Under the pieces are notes generated by a model. It saw nothing but the letters and a program-made list of their open reading frames with translations, ran no database searches and was not told the origin of the DNA. A stretch of DNA of 64,000 nt from Mycobacterium adipatum (GTDB lineage: Bacteria > Actinomycetota > Actinomycetes > Mycobacteriales > Mycobacteriaceae): contig NZ_CP015596.1 in assembly GCF_001644575.1 (NCBI RefSeq), positions 5,580,001 through 5,644,000 on the forward strand, given 5' to 3'. Positions 9,614 to 18,992 of this stretch are shown one piece after another. The translations under genes and the position numbers were made by a program. Numbering within the stretch: the stretch's first letter is position 1; every line of letters starts with the position of its first letter.

Positions 9614-11647
9614 ATGAATGAGTTCATGAGTTCCATTGACCCCGTCGCTTCGCTCGCCCCCGAAGACCCCACCGACCCGTACCTCTGGCTCGAAGACGTC
9701 ACCGGCGACGACGCACTGGACTGGGTGCGCCGGCACAACGAGCCGACGCTGGCCGATCTCGGTGACGACGAGTTCGAGGCCATGCGGGCCGAGGCGCTGG
9801 AGGTACTCGACACCGACGCCCGCATCCCCTACGTGCGCCGGCGCGGGGAGTATCTCTACAACTTCTGGCGCGACGAGACTCACCCACGCGGTCTGTGGCG
9901 GCGCACCTCGCTGGACAGTTACCGGAGCGACTCCCCCGAGTGGGATGTGGTCATCGATGTCGACGCCCTGGCGGCCGCCGACGACGAGAACTGGGTGTGG
10001 GCCGGCGCCGATGTCATCGAGCCCGACCACACGCTGGCCCTGATCAGTCTGTCCCGCGGTGGCGCCGACGCCGTCGTGGTGCGCGAATTCGACATGCGTA
10101 CACGCGAATTCGTGTTCGGCGGCTTTGAACTTCCCGAGGCCAAGACGCAGATCACCTGGGCCGACGAGAACACCGTGCTCCTCGGCACCGACTTCGGCGC
10201 GGACTCGCTGACCGAGTCCGGTTATGCCCGGCTGGTCAAACGGTGGCGGCGCGGGCAACCCCTTGCCGATGCCGCCACCGTCTACGCCGGTGAGCGGGCC
10301 GATGTCATCGTGGCGGCCTCGGTGGACCGCACCCCCGGCTACGAACGGACGATGATCAGCCGTGCCGTCGATTTCTTCAACGACGAGATCTACGAGCTGC
10401 GCGGGGAGGAACTCCTGCGCATCGACGCGCCGACCGACGCCACCGTGTCGGTGCATCACGACTGGCTGCTGATCGAGCTGCGCACCGACTGGGACGGGCA
10501 CGCCGCCGGGTCCCTGCTGGCGAGCAGTTACGCCGACTTCATGTCGGGTGAGAAGAATCTGGTCACGGTGTTTCGGCCGGACGAGGGCACCAGCCTGCAT
10601 CAGTACTCCTGGACACGGGACAAGCTCGTCATCGTCACCCTCGCCGACGTCGTCAGCCGCGTCCAGATCGTCACCCCCGGCGCGTGGACGACCACCGACC
10701 TGCCCGGCGTCCCGCCCAACTCCAACACCGTGATCGCCGCCGCCGACTCCTACGGTGACGAGATCTTCCTGGATTCAAGCGGTTTCGTCACACCGTCACA
10801 ACTGCTGCACGGCACCCCCGACGGCCCGGTCAGCCCGATCAAAGCGGCACCCGGTTTCTTCGACACCACCGGCATCGAGGTCTCCCAGCACTTCGCCACC
10901 TCGGCCGACGGCACCCGGATCCCGTATTTCACGGTCGGCAGGCCGGGCTCGACCGGACCGACGCTGCTGGGCGGCTACGGCGGGTTCGAGGTGTCCCGGA
11001 CGCCGGGCTATGATGGCGTGCTGGGCCGGCTGTGGCTGGCCCGCGGCGGCACCTATGTGCTGGCCAACATCCGCGGCGGCGGCGAGTACGGGCCGGGCTG
11101 GCACACCCAGGCGATGCGCGCGGGTCGGCACCTCGTCGACGAGGATTTCGCCGCAGTGGCAAGGGATCTGGTGACGCGCGGGGTGACCACGGTGGCCCGG
11201 CTGGGCGCTCAGGGCGGCAGCAACGGCGGCCTGCTGATGGGGATCATGCTGACCCGCTATCCGGACCTGTTCGGCGCGTTGGTGTGCAGCGTGCCGCTGC
11301 TGGACATGAAGCGGTTCCACCTGCTGCTGGCGGGGGCGTCCTGGGTGGCCGAGTACGGCAACCCCGATGATCCGGACGACTGGGAGTTCATCTCGAAATA
11401 CTCTCCATATCAGAATATTTCGAGCGATCGGCGCTATCCACCGATCCTGATCACCACCTCCACCCGCGATGACCGGGTGCATCCCGGGCACGCCAGGAAG
11501 ATGACGGCCGCGTTGGAGGAGGCCGGGCACCCGGTGAGCTACTACGAGAACATCGAGGGCGGCCACGGCGGCGCGGCGGACAACGCGCAGGCGGCGTTCC
11601 GGGCGGCACTCATCTACCGCTACCTGTGGCGGACCATCGGCGTTTAG
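9614..11647 (+). CDS. Prolyl oligopeptidase family serine peptidase (S9A)
   Basis: A 677-residue S9A peptidase (Rv0457c-like) with an N-terminal beta-propeller and a C-terminal alpha/beta hydrolase domain. The catalytic serine lies in GAQGGSNGGLLMG (about residue 537), the Asp in TSTRDDRVHPGHA, and the His in EGGHGGAADN near the C-terminus. It should cleave short peptides after proline or related residues in the cytoplasm; there is no signal peptide. ATG at 9614 is used, with ATG at 9626 as an alternative. The stop overlaps that of the convergent symporter gene by 4 nt. Confidence 0.92.
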   Translation: MNEFMSSIDPVASLAPEDPTDPYLWLEDVTGDDALDWVRRHNEPTLADLGDDEFEAMRAEALEVLDTDARIPYVRRRGEYLYNFWRDETHPRGLWRRTSLDSYRSDSPEWDVVIDVDALAAADDENWVWAGADVIEPDHTLALISLSRGGADAVVVREFDMRTREFVFGGFELPEAKTQITWADENTVLLGTDFGADSLTESGYARLVKRWRRGQPLADAATVYAGERADVIVAASVDRTPGYERTMISRAVDFFNDEIYELRGEELLRIDAPTDATVSVHHDWLLIELRTDWDGHAAGSLLASSYADFMSGEKNLVTVFRPDEGTSLHQYSWTRDKLVIVTLADVVSRVQIVTPGAWTTTDLPGVPPNSNTVIAAADSYGDEIFLDSSGFVTPSQLLHGTPDGPVSPIKAAPGFFDTTGIEVSQHFATSADGTRIPYFTVGRPGSTGPTLLGGYGGFEVSRTPGYDGVLGRLWLARGGTYVLANIRGGGEYGPGWHTQAMRAGRHLVDEDFAAVARDLVTRGVTTVARLGAQGGSNGGLLMGIMLTRYPDLFGALVCSVPLLDMKRFHLLLAGASWVAEYGNPDDPDDWEFISKYSPYQNISSDRRYPPILITTSTRDDRVHPGHARKMTAALEEAGHPVSYYENIEGGHGGAADNAQAAFRAALIYRYLWRTIGV

Positions 11648-12942
11648 TCGGCCTGGTCCGCCCGGGCGAGGGCATCGCTGTACTCGTCGAGGTCGAGTTC
11701 CTCGGCGGTCACCGTCTTGGTGCCGTTGTAGACGTCGCGGTCGATCTCGTCGTCGGCATTGGCCACCAGCATCGCCACGAAGGTGTCCCCGTTGACGTTG
11801 AGGAAGGTGCGGAAGATCCCGGCGAACCAGTCCACGGCGATCAGCAGACCGACGGCCTCGAAGGGCAGTCCCAGTGAGGTCGCCAGGAACATCGCGACGA
11901 CCGGGAACCCACCGGGGACGGTGATGGTGCCCATGTTGAGCAGGATGGCCAGTGCCATCCCGAGCGCGATCTGGCCGAAGCTGAGCTGGATATCGCCGGC
12001 CTGGGCCAAGAACATCACCACGATCATGTAATTCAGTACGGCCCCATAGGAACCCATCGTCAGCCCGATGGACAGGGTGAAGTTGGCGACCTTCTGACTG
12101 ACGCCGACCTTCTCGACGGCGTTGCGCAGCACCGTCGGAAAGGTCACCGCCGAACTGGTGGTGGTGATGGCGATCGCGGTCTGCTCGGCGAGCTTGTCCG
12201 GCAGCTTCCACGGACTCAACCGGGTACGCGCCGTGACCACCACGACGAACAGGGTGAACAGGATCAGTACTCCGAGCAGCGTGGTCCCGAGGTACTTCAG
12301 CGCCGTGGTCACCACCGCGAAGCCCACATCGCCGGCCAGGGCGGCCAGCAGGCAGAAGACGCCGAGCGGCGCGATGTACATCACCAGACGGATCATGGTC
12401 AACACGATCTGCTGAATCTGGTCGATGAAACCGAGCACGGAATCATCGCCGCGGGCGTTGATATGGCTGCGCAAGGCGATGCCGAACAACAGCGAGAACA
12501 CGATGATGGGCACCATGGTCGCGGTCGACATGGCGTTGAAGATGTTGGTGGAGACGAAGTTGAGCAGCGTCTCCTGCCAGCCCAGCGCCTCACCCGCGGA
12601 TTCCTGCAGGGCGGGATCGAGTTCCTGGGTGAAGACCATGCCGGCGCCGGGCCGGATCACCGTGCTGAGCAGCCATGCCAGCACGGCGGCGACGAACGAG
12701 AATCCGAGCATCCACTTGAACGTCCGGAAGGCGATTCGGCCGGTACCCGCGCCCGTCATCGATGCCGTCGCCACGATGACCGAGGCCACCACGAGCGGCA
12801 CGATGGACATCTGGATGAGCCGGATGAACATGTCCCCGATGAACTTCAGATTGCCCGCCCATTCGCCGACGATCAGGCCGAAGGCGATGCCCCCGACCGC
12901 GGCGATACCGATCTGCACAGCGGGACTGGAGAGAGTCTTCAT
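11644..12942 (-). CDS. Dicarboxylate/amino acid:cation symporter (DAACS family)
   Basis: A 432-residue membrane transporter of the DctA/GltP family with about eight membrane segments and re-entrant hairpins. The serine-rich hairpin SSAVTFPTV (HP1, about residue 260) and the NMGTITVPGGFP (HP2) and NVNGDTFVAM regions bind substrate and cation. The likely substrate is a C4-dicarboxylate, glutamate or aspartate. I chose the ATG at 12942 over the GTG at 12948 because a -10 box lies exactly 7 nt upstream of the ATG. Confidence 0.9.
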   Translation of the reverse strand: MKTLSSPAVQIGIAAVGGIAFGLIVGEWAGNLKFIGDMFIRLIQMSIVPLVVASVIVATASMTGAGTGRIAFRTFKWMLGFSFVAAVLAWLLSTVIRPGAGMVFTQELDPALQESAGEALGWQETLLNFVSTNIFNAMSTATMVPIIVFSLLFGIALRSHINARGDDSVLGFIDQIQQIVLTMIRLVMYIAPLGVFCLLAALAGDVGFAVVTTALKYLGTTLLGVLILFTLFVVVVTARTRLSPWKLPDKLAEQTAIAITTTSSAVTFPTVLRNAVEKVGVSQKVANFTLSIGLTMGSYGAVLNYMIVVMFLAQAGDIQLSFGQIALGMALAILLNMGTITVPGGFPVVAMFLATSLGLPFEAVGLLIAVDWFAGIFRTFLNVNGDTFVAMLVANADDEIDRDVYNGTKTVTAEELDLDEYSDALARADQAD

Positions 12943-12949
12943 CGCCACG

Positions 12950-12955
12950 AAGGTA
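12950..12955 (-). promoter_or_regulatory. -10 box of leaderless symporter transcript
   Basis: Minus-strand TACCTT, 7 nt before the ATG at 12942. It decides the start codon choice. Confidence 0.45.
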
Positions 12956-13018
12956 GTTCGGGCCCGCTACCCCGGGATGTCAGCGCGATGTCACCCGGGT
13001 TACCCGCACGGACGCCGC

Positions 13019-13024
13019 TAAGCT
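13019..13024 (+). promoter_or_regulatory. -10 box of leaderless small membrane protein gene
   Basis: TAAGCT, 7 nt before the ATG at 13032. Confidence 0.5.
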
Positions 13025-13031
13025 GACGCCG

Positions 13032-13280
13032 ATGTCCGGTCTGTCACTGTTCAAGCGCTATCTCGCCATTCAGGCGATGACGTTGGTGTGTGGCATCGTC
13101 GGGCCGATCTTCCTGTTCGTGTACTTCGCCGCCCAGCCGGACGCCACCATCAAATGGATGTACTGGGCGGGCCTGTTCGTCACCACCGCCGACGTGCTGA
13201 TCGCGCTGGCGATCACCTCGGCCAGCGCGAAGGCCGAGCGAGCAGCGCTGGAAGCCAAGGCCGCCAAGATGGCCGGATAG
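13032..13280 (+). CDS. Small two-helix membrane protein
   Basis: An 82-residue protein with two predicted membrane segments (residues about 13-33 and 43-63) and a charged Ala/Lys/Glu-rich C-terminal tail likely to form a cytoplasmic helix. I do not recognise a family. Its own leaderless promoter and good codon use support it as a real gene. It precedes the WS/DGAT gene, which has a separate promoter. Confidence 0.7.
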   Translation: MSGLSLFKRYLAIQAMTLVCGIVGPIFLFVYFAAQPDATIKWMYWAGLFVTTADVLIALAITSASAKAERAALEAKAAKMAG

Positions 13281-13295
13281 CCGAGTCCCGCCGCG

Positions 13296-13301
13296 TACGC
13301 T
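13296..13301 (+). promoter_or_regulatory. -10 box of leaderless WS/DGAT transcript
   Basis: TACGCT, 6 nt before the ATG at 13308. Confidence 0.4.
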
Positions 13302-13307
13302 CCCCCC

Positions 13308-14732
13308 ATGAACCGGCTTTCCAGCGTGGACGCAGCTTTCTGGTTCGCCGAGACCGGTGGCTGGCACATGCATATCGGGGCCTGTGCGATCTGCGACCCG
13401 TCCGAGGCGCCGGACTTCAGTTTCGAGCGCGTCCGCGAACTCGTGGCCAGCCGGCTACCCGAACTTCCCCAGTTGCGCTGGCGCGTGACCGGTGCGCCGA
13501 TGGGGATGGACCGGCCGTGGTTCGTCGAGGACGACGATCTGGACATCGATTTCCACATCCGCCGCATCGCCGTGCCGGCGCCGGGCGGGCGCAAGGAGTT
13601 CGACGAGCTGGCCGGCCGGCTGATGTCCTACAAACTCGACCGGTCCAAACCGCTGTGGGAACTGTGGTGGATCGAGGGCCTGCGGGGCGGTCGCGTCGCG
13701 GTCATCACGAAGATGCACCACGCCGTCGTCGACGGAGTCTCCGGCGCCGGCCTCACCGAGATCCTCTTCGATGTGACCCCCGAACCGCGCCCACCGGCGG
13801 TCGACGTGGATCGCTCCCTGGTCGGGCGGAGTCTGCCCCGTCCGGAGGTGCGCTTCGTCAACGCGCTGATCAACGTCGGCGTCAAGACGCCGTACCGGAT
13901 CGCCCGGCTCCTCGAACAGACGGTGCGCCAGCAGATCGCGGTGCGCGGGATCGACAACAAACCGCCGCGCTACTTCGACTCCCCGACGGTGCGTTTCAAC
14001 GCACCGATCTCTCCGCACCGCCGAGTGGCGGGGGCCCGGGTGCCGCTCGATCGGGTCAAGGCGGTCAAAGAGGCCTTCGGGGTCAAACTCAACGATGTGG
14101 TACTCGCGCTGGTGTCCGGCGCCATGCGCGACTACCTCAAGGAACGCAACGAGCTGCCGGACAAGTCTCTGGTCTCCCAGGTGCCGGTGTCCACCCGCTC
14201 GGAAGCCGACAACGCGGTGGGCAACCAGGTCTCGGCCATGACGGTCGTGCTCGCCAGCGATATCGCCGACCCGGCCAAACGCATCAGGGCCATCTACGCC
14301 TACACCCAAGGCGCTAAGGAGATGGCCAAGGCGCTCACCGCGAACCAGATCATGGGTTATACCGAGACCACGCCGCCCGGACTGCTCGCCCTGGCGTCAC
14401 GCGCCTATGCGGCCAGCGGGATCGGCAGTTCGATCGCTCCGATGAACGTGGTGATCAGCAATGTGCCCGGCCCGGACTTTCCGCTGTATCTCGCCGGCGC
14501 GAGGGTGGAGAGCCTGATGCCGCTGGGCCCGCTGCTGTTCGACGTGGCGCTCAACGTGACGTGCTTCAGCTACTGCGGTTCGGTCGATTTCGGTTTCATC
14601 ACGACCCCCGAGGTGGCCGCCGACATCCACAAGATGGCCGATCTGATCGAACCGGCGCTGTTCGACCTCGAGGTGGCCGCGGGCCTCGCGCAACGCACCG
14701 GCAAGCGGGTGCCGCCGCGGGGCCGCCGGTGA
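13308..14732 (+). CDS. Wax ester synthase / diacylglycerol acyltransferase (WS/DGAT)
   Basis: A 474-residue acyl-CoA-dependent acyltransferase that makes triacylglycerol or wax esters for lipid storage. The catalytic HHxxxDG motif is present as [11 protein letters not shown] (about residue 137), and the C-terminal family region [18 protein letters not shown] is near residue 380. Length is typical of mycobacterial Tgs proteins. Which paralogue this is cannot be told by eye. It is convergent with the next membrane protein gene, 3 nt away. Confidence 0.93.
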   Translation: MNRLSSVDAAFWFAETGGWHMHIGACAICDPSEAPDFSFERVRELVASRLPELPQLRWRVTGAPMGMDRPWFVEDDDLDIDFHIRRIAVPAPGGRKEFDELAGRLMSYKLDRSKPLWELWWIEGLRGGRVAVITKMHHAVVDGVSGAGLTEILFDVTPEPRPPAVDVDRSLVGRSLPRPEVRFVNALINVGVKTPYRIARLLEQTVRQQIAVRGIDNKPPRYFDSPTVRFNAPISPHRRVAGARVPLDRVKAVKEAFGVKLNDVVLALVSGAMRDYLKERNELPDKSLVSQVPVSTRSEADNAVGNQVSAMTVVLASDIADPAKRIRAIYAYTQGAKEMAKALTANQIMGYTETTPPGLLALASRAYAASGIGSSIAPMNVVISNVPGPDFPLYLAGARVESLMPLGPLLFDVALNVTCFSYCGSVDFGFITTPEVAADIHKMADLIEPALFDLEVAAGLAQRTGKRVPPRGRR

Positions 14733-14735
14733 ACC

Positions 14736-15593
14736 TCAGCGCTTGCGAGTGGCGGGGACGTCGTCCTGACGGGACCCGCCCAGGCCGCTGAGCAGCGAGA
14801 CGATCACCCCGATGATCACCATTCCGCCGCCGACGGTCAGGGTGAGGTTCAACCACATGTGCATGCTGCCGACGGCGTGCGTGACCATCACATCGGCGAT
14901 CGCGTGCACATTGTCGGTGGTCCGGTTCAGCGCGTCGTCGACGTAGCGGCCGCCGATCTCGATACCCGCCCAACCGGCCGCACCGACCAGCAGCGCCGAA
15001 ACCCCCAGCGCGGCAAACATTCTGCCCCGCCTGCGGGAGGCCGTGAGGGCCAGCAGGGCGAACACGACCGTCAGCACCGCCACCCCGACACTGGCCCACG
15101 GGCCCCACAGCGCCACCGGGCGCAGCTGCCCCGGCCGCAGACCGCCGGAGGCGTCCTCGGTCACCGGCACCTGCAGGCTCGTCGGCACCTGGACCCCGAA
15201 CCCGTCCAGGGTCTGCCGGATGGAACTGTCGGCCAGCATCGGTGACAGGTCGACCACCCACTGGCCCTGCGCGTCGTTGGTGAACAGCCACCGGTGCGCC
15301 ACCCGGTTGGCCGCCGCGAACTGCCCGGGAAAGACCGCACTGGAGGTGTAGGCATTGGCCGCCGCACCGATCAGCGTGGCCTGCGTGCCGGAGGTACCGG
15401 TGGCCGCGGTGATCTGTGCGGTCAGCTCGGCGGCCATCGGCTGCTGCAACGCCGGGTTGCGGGCCGCACCGGCCGCCAGATCGGAGTACCCGTCCACGCT
15501 GACGATGTGGTGCTGGGTCCACAGCGCGGGAACGGTCACCGCGAGCAGCGCCGTGGTCACCAACCAGAGCAGGAGCGCCAGCAGCGAACGCAT
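14736..15593 (-). CDS. Hypothetical membrane protein
   Basis: A 285-residue protein with an N-terminal membrane segment (residues about 3-23), a roughly 130-residue presumably extracytoplasmic region, two segments near residues 165-182 and 190-212, a short loop, and a fourth segment near 245-268. The C-terminal tail is basic. I do not recognise a family. ATG at 15593 is preceded by GGAGAGGGG. It lies between the WS/DGAT gene and the ppk2 fragment bordering the secretion cassette. Confidence 0.7.
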   Translation of the reverse strand: MRSLLALLLWLVTTALLAVTVPALWTQHHIVSVDGYSDLAAGAARNPALQQPMAAELTAQITAATGTSGTQATLIGAAANAYTSSAVFPGQFAAANRVAHRWLFTNDAQGQWVVDLSPMLADSSIRQTLDGFGVQVPTSLQVPVTEDASGGLRPGQLRPVALWGPWASVGVAVLTVVFALLALTASRRRGRMFAALGVSALLVGAAGWAGIEIGGRYVDDALNRTTDNVHAIADVMVTHAVGSMHMWLNLTLTVGGGMVIIGVIVSLLSGLGGSRQDDVPATRKR

Positions 15594-15609
15594 GGCACCC
15601 CTCTCCGTA

Positions 15610-15684
15610 TCAGTCCATCGCCTCGTGGTCCGAGTTGTCGTAGTCGAACATACTCAGCAGATGGCGCATCGCGTCGATGCCGTG
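15610..15684 (-). pseudogene. Relic of a ppk2 gene 3' end
   Basis: On the minus strand this short stretch reads as a PPK2 C-terminus. It encodes AMRHLLSMFDYDNSDHEAMD followed by TGA, matching AMRHVLSKFDYDNKDHEV of the intact ppk2 at 18993-19865. No PPK2-like sequence continues upstream; it gives way to the lower-GC cassette. The different last residues suggest the fragment came from another ppk2 copy rather than being a recent copy of the neighbour. Confidence 0.75.
15617..15678. repeat. Direct repeat, left copy, flanking the type VII cassette
   Basis: 62 nt matching 19039-19100 at 56 positions in the same orientation. The right copy lies inside the intact ppk2 gene. The two copies bracket about 3.4 kb holding the secretion-linked cassette. 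Confidence 0.8.
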
Positions 15685-15760
15685 CCGACGCCGCAAAATT
15701 GGTGCTCAGATCACAGAACTCGCCGCAGTATGCTGAATTTCGACGAGTGAGGGGGTCTCG

Positions 15761-16070
15761 GTGATCGTCGATACTGATTTGCTGCGCATGGGCGCAGACT
15801 TTTCTCAAAGTGCCGGTGCGATCGCGCAGCGCGGTGCCGACAAGTTCGCTTCGTCCTCGTTGAAGGCCGGCATCTTCGGAGATTTTGACGCCGCGCACGG
15901 ATTTCACCAGGCACTTTCACGCGCACGAAGCGCACGTCTCCACTATGCGGGGGCACCACTCAGCATTCGAAGCGTTGGCCGGCGATGCGAACGCGGCGGC
16001 ACGCATCTTCGTGCACCAAGACGAGGCGAGCGGTTCTGCGATAGATGCAGCGGCGGGCGATCTTCGCTGA
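15761..16070 (+). pseudogene. EspC-like ESX secretion-associated protein, frameshifted
   Basis: The GTG at 15761 follows GAGGGGG and begins MIVDTDLLRMGADFS, continuing to GDFDAAHGFHQALSRA. The frame then loses sense, and the rest of the protein (HEAHVSTMRGHHSAF to AAAGDLR, stop at 16070) continues in the next frame. Joined, the two parts give a protein of about 103 residues of the EspC/DUF2580 type, small helical partners of type VII secretion substrates. The shift is near 15913-15925 and is explained by one inserted base. It is either a real inactivating mutation or a sequencing error; I see no slippery heptamer. Confidence 0.65.
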
Positions 16071-16076
16071 CGTCTG

Positions 16077-17605
16077 ATGAGTGTTTCCCTGCGGCATCTC
16101 GACGTCTTCACACTGGCTGATTCCGCCGGGGGTGACCCGTGGCTCCTGAACAAGACCATCCAGAGCGGTTCGCCGGGCGAGATCAGCGAGTTGGCCAATT
16201 CGTTCTACGAAGCCGGCGTATGCACGCAGGAGACGGGCGAGGAGTTCAACGCTGCGAAACAGCGTTTCGAATCGGCTTGGGATCGGCAGGATAGCGGGGA
16301 CCACCCGATCAACGACTCGGCGGAAGTACAGCGCGCGACCGAATCGCTGCGTCTGAGCAAGGAGCAGCTGAGCCGGGTCGCGGCCGACCTGCAGAGTATC
16401 TCCGCGTCCTTGGCTGAAGCCCAACGAAGTGCAGACATCTCCGTCAGCAACCTCGAGATTCGCCTGCAGATGATCGACAATCAGATTGACCTCGAGATCG
16501 TCGTAGCCGCCGCGAGCGGCCACGACGCCGATGTATCGGAACTCGAGCAGGCGGCTGTCGACGCGACTGCGCGAGCACTACAAGAGGTGCAGCAGTCAGG
16601 GATGCCTACGCGGAGAACCTCGACGCATCGAGACTGCAAATGGCGGCCGAGGGGTACGGCCCGGGCGCCACCACGGACGTGGACGGAGCCGCGGACGGAG
16701 CCGTAAACACTGAGGCTCGTGCTGCAGCGGACAGGTACGGAGCCGGGAATCGCGCCGCCGACGAAGCGCTTGTGAACTCCGCCGGGCCTTGGACACCGGA
16801 GAAAACCGCAGCCGCGGCAAGACTGCGCGATTTCGCCACAATCAACAATCGAACCGCCGGGGTCGACGAGGTGCAGTACGCCGGCCAGCGGCTCAACGAC
16901 CACTTCATGTCGCAGTTCTCGGGTCCGCTACCCAAGGACACTGTGATCGGAGGCGACGCACGCACCCGAGCGCAGGCCAGGTTGCAGATGCAGCAGGTGC
17001 TGGAGTCTCAGGCCTACTTTGCCGACAGACCCCCGATGACGCCGGACCAAGCAACTCATATGCTCAACGTGTGGGAGGCGGAAGGTCGCGCCATGGTGCT
17101 CCAACAGTTCGCCACTCAGCTTCAGGAAGCAGGCGTATCCCCGCAAGGAGCCGCAGCGGCGGTCAACCAGGTACAGAACGGTGCCTCGCCCAGCCAGGTG
17201 ATCAGAGACGCCACGTCGGGTCTCGCTACGCAGGCCAGCGCGCTCGGTGAAGGCGCCAAGGCCCATGCCGGCGCCATGCCGAGCGGCGCGCATTGGGGCA
17301 CGGCCCCGGTGTGGTCACCCGCCGACGTCGAGGCACTGAAGGGTTTCGGGTCGAAACTGGGGACGGCCGGTACAGCCGTCGATCTCGTGCTCACCGGCGT
17401 CGATATCTACCACGGCGCTTCCACGGGAGAAGAACTCGCGCAGTTCGGTGGCCGGACGCTGGGAACGATTGGTGGTGGTTGGGCAGCTGGGGCTGCATGG
17501 GGAACATTGGTGGGTCCGCAAGGCACACTCGTTGTCGGCTTCCTTGGTGCGATCGCAGGCGGAGTTGGAGGAGAGAAAGTGGTCAACTGGATGATGGGCA
17601 AATAG
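16077..17605 (+). pseudogene. Large ESX-type substrate with glycine-zipper C-terminus, frameshifted
   Basis: The N-terminal part (ATG at 16077, about 175 good residues) contains GDPWLLNKTIQSGSPGEI and HPINDSAEVQRATESL, a helical module I associate with mycobacterial T7SS-linked proteins that follow EspC-like genes. The frame shifts near 16590. Adding one G after GTGCAGCAG restores QVRDAYAENLDASRLQM and joins the downstream frame ending at 17605. The full protein would be about 509 residues. Its last 60 residues are a glycine-zipper, membrane-active-looking segment (GGRTLGTIGGG, GFLGAIAGGVGG). The C-terminal part alone could start at ATG 16640. Confidence 0.6.
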
Positions 17606-17607
17606 GT

Positions 17608-18300
17608 ATGTCGGATCTATTCATCGCCATCTTTGCTCTGTGCATCGGGGTGGCTGTCATCCAGCTGTTCTTGAAGCACAGCCGAGCATCGCAGCGCAGG
17701 ATGTACTGGAGTTCCACAGGGTTGGCCTCGATTTCGGGATTCGTCGCGGGTTATCCAGATTGGCAGCGAGCCGTCGGCCTCTCGGCACTGGCCGTGATCG
17801 GGCTGACCGTCGTCGCCTACGCTTACACGCCCTACATCAAAATCGGCGGCAAGATCCGCTCGCTGGGGCTGCAGACCCCGGACCCGGAGGATGTTCCCGC
17901 CGAACCACATGCGGACCAACAGGATCCGGCACCCGATGCATACAGCGGAGTGCTCAGCGCCCCGAAAATGTGGTGGCTGATGGTCCCGCTCATGCTCATC
18001 TCGACAGGAAACACCTATGCGTTCATGATCGGTGAGGGCGAATGGTGGGTGGCGGCGATCGGGATCGCCTTCCTGATCTTCCTGGCCGTCATCGTCGGCT
18101 ACGGCGATGCCAGTTGGGGCTACCCGATCGCTCGCGGCCAGACGATCCAGTTCGCCATTCTGGCGGTGGTCACCATCAGCACGTTCACCGTGCTCTACCT
18201 GGCGGCCTACGCCATGGCGCAACGCCGTCCGCTGCGGTCGAAACACTCGCTCAACTACCGGTCGCATCCCCACCTTCGCGACAAGTATCCAGAGCCATGA
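17608..18300 (+). CDS. Multi-spanning membrane protein, possible immunity partner
   Basis: A 230-residue protein with an N-terminal membrane segment (about 3-20), two more near 37-70, an Asp/Pro/Glu-rich cytoplasmic or external loop (about 92-115), and three segments near 122-140, 150-170 and 185-208. I recognise no family. It starts 2 nt after the stop of the glycine-zipper protein and overlaps the lipoprotein gene by 4 nt, so the genes are translated together. By analogy with toxin/immunity pairs it may protect against the preceding protein; that is inference only. Confidence 0.7.
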   Translation: MSDLFIAIFALCIGVAVIQLFLKHSRASQRRMYWSSTGLASISGFVAGYPDWQRAVGLSALAVIGLTVVAYAYTPYIKIGGKIRSLGLQTPDPEDVPAEPHADQQDPAPDAYSGVLSAPKMWWLMVPLMLISTGNTYAFMIGEGEWWVAAIGIAFLIFLAVIVGYGDASWGYPIARGQTIQFAILAVVTISTFTVLYLAAYAMAQRRPLRSKHSLNYRSHPHLRDKYPEP

Positions 18301-18986
18301 CCCGCCGACTCGCGGTACTTGTCGTCGCTTTGGCGGTGGCATGCGGTTGCGCACCCACCATTGAGGGCAATCCACGGGCGGCGGACGACGCACCAGCGAC
18401 CACGTCGGCACCGCCGGGTGCCACCTGGATCGCATCGGTGATACCGGATATCACCGAACTGTCGCAGGTTTTCACCACCTCCGCCGACGACATCGATCCC
18501 CTCGTCGGCGATGCATCAGACCTGCGCGACACGATGATCGGCGACAAGGTATCCGATGACCAGTGCATCAGTGCGATAGCACCGTTGGAACGGCGCACCT
18601 TCGATCGCGCGCCCGTGGACGAGGTCGCTTACGCGACACTGCCGGATGCCACGTTCGGCGCGGTAGCGCTGCCGTCCGCACAACGAGCCCGTTCCCTGTT
18701 CGACACCCTCGTCGAGCAGTGGCGCGCATGTGACGGCCGCGCTGTCGTACGCGCGAGCCGCAACTTCACCCACATCGACGCAGTCAGTTCCGTCGATGCT
18801 AAACCTGACTTTGTCTCGGCGGTTGTCGTCATGACCGCGGAATCAACGGGAATGCGGATACAAACAGCCCGGGCTCTCGGGGTGGCCGAGAACTGCATCA
18901 TCGACGTCGAGTTGCGAACGCCCATCTCGGCTCTGGCTGTCGCACTCACGCAAATGATGATGGCCAAAGTACCTGCACTGCAATAG
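18297..18986 (+). CDS. Sensor-domain lipoprotein (PknH extracellular domain-like)
   Basis: A 229-residue secreted protein with a lipoprotein-type signal (LAVLVVALAVACGCAP, candidate lipid cysteine 20 or 22), a Thr/Ala/Pro-rich linker and a domain resembling the extracellular sensor domain of the kinase PknH (PF14032-like). It has conserved-looking cysteines at DDQC, RAC and ENC that could form disulfides. ATG at 18297 overlaps the preceding stop. It probably sits on the outer face of the membrane with the multi-spanning protein. Confidence 0.75.
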   Translation: MTRRLAVLVVALAVACGCAPTIEGNPRAADDAPATTSAPPGATWIASVIPDITELSQVFTTSADDIDPLVGDASDLRDTMIGDKVSDDQCISAIAPLERRTFDRAPVDEVAYATLPDATFGAVALPSAQRARSLFDTLVEQWRACDGRAVVRASRNFTHIDAVSSVDAKPDFVSAVVVMTAESTGMRIQTARALGVAENCIIDVELRTPISALAVALTQMMMAKVPALQ

Positions 18987-18992
18987 GGTTCG

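Noticed and set aside
15905..16640. Programmed ribosomal frameshifting in the secretion cassette
   Set aside because: The two shifts are in opposite directions and neither junction has a slippery heptamer or an obvious stimulatory structure; mutation or sequencing error is simpler.
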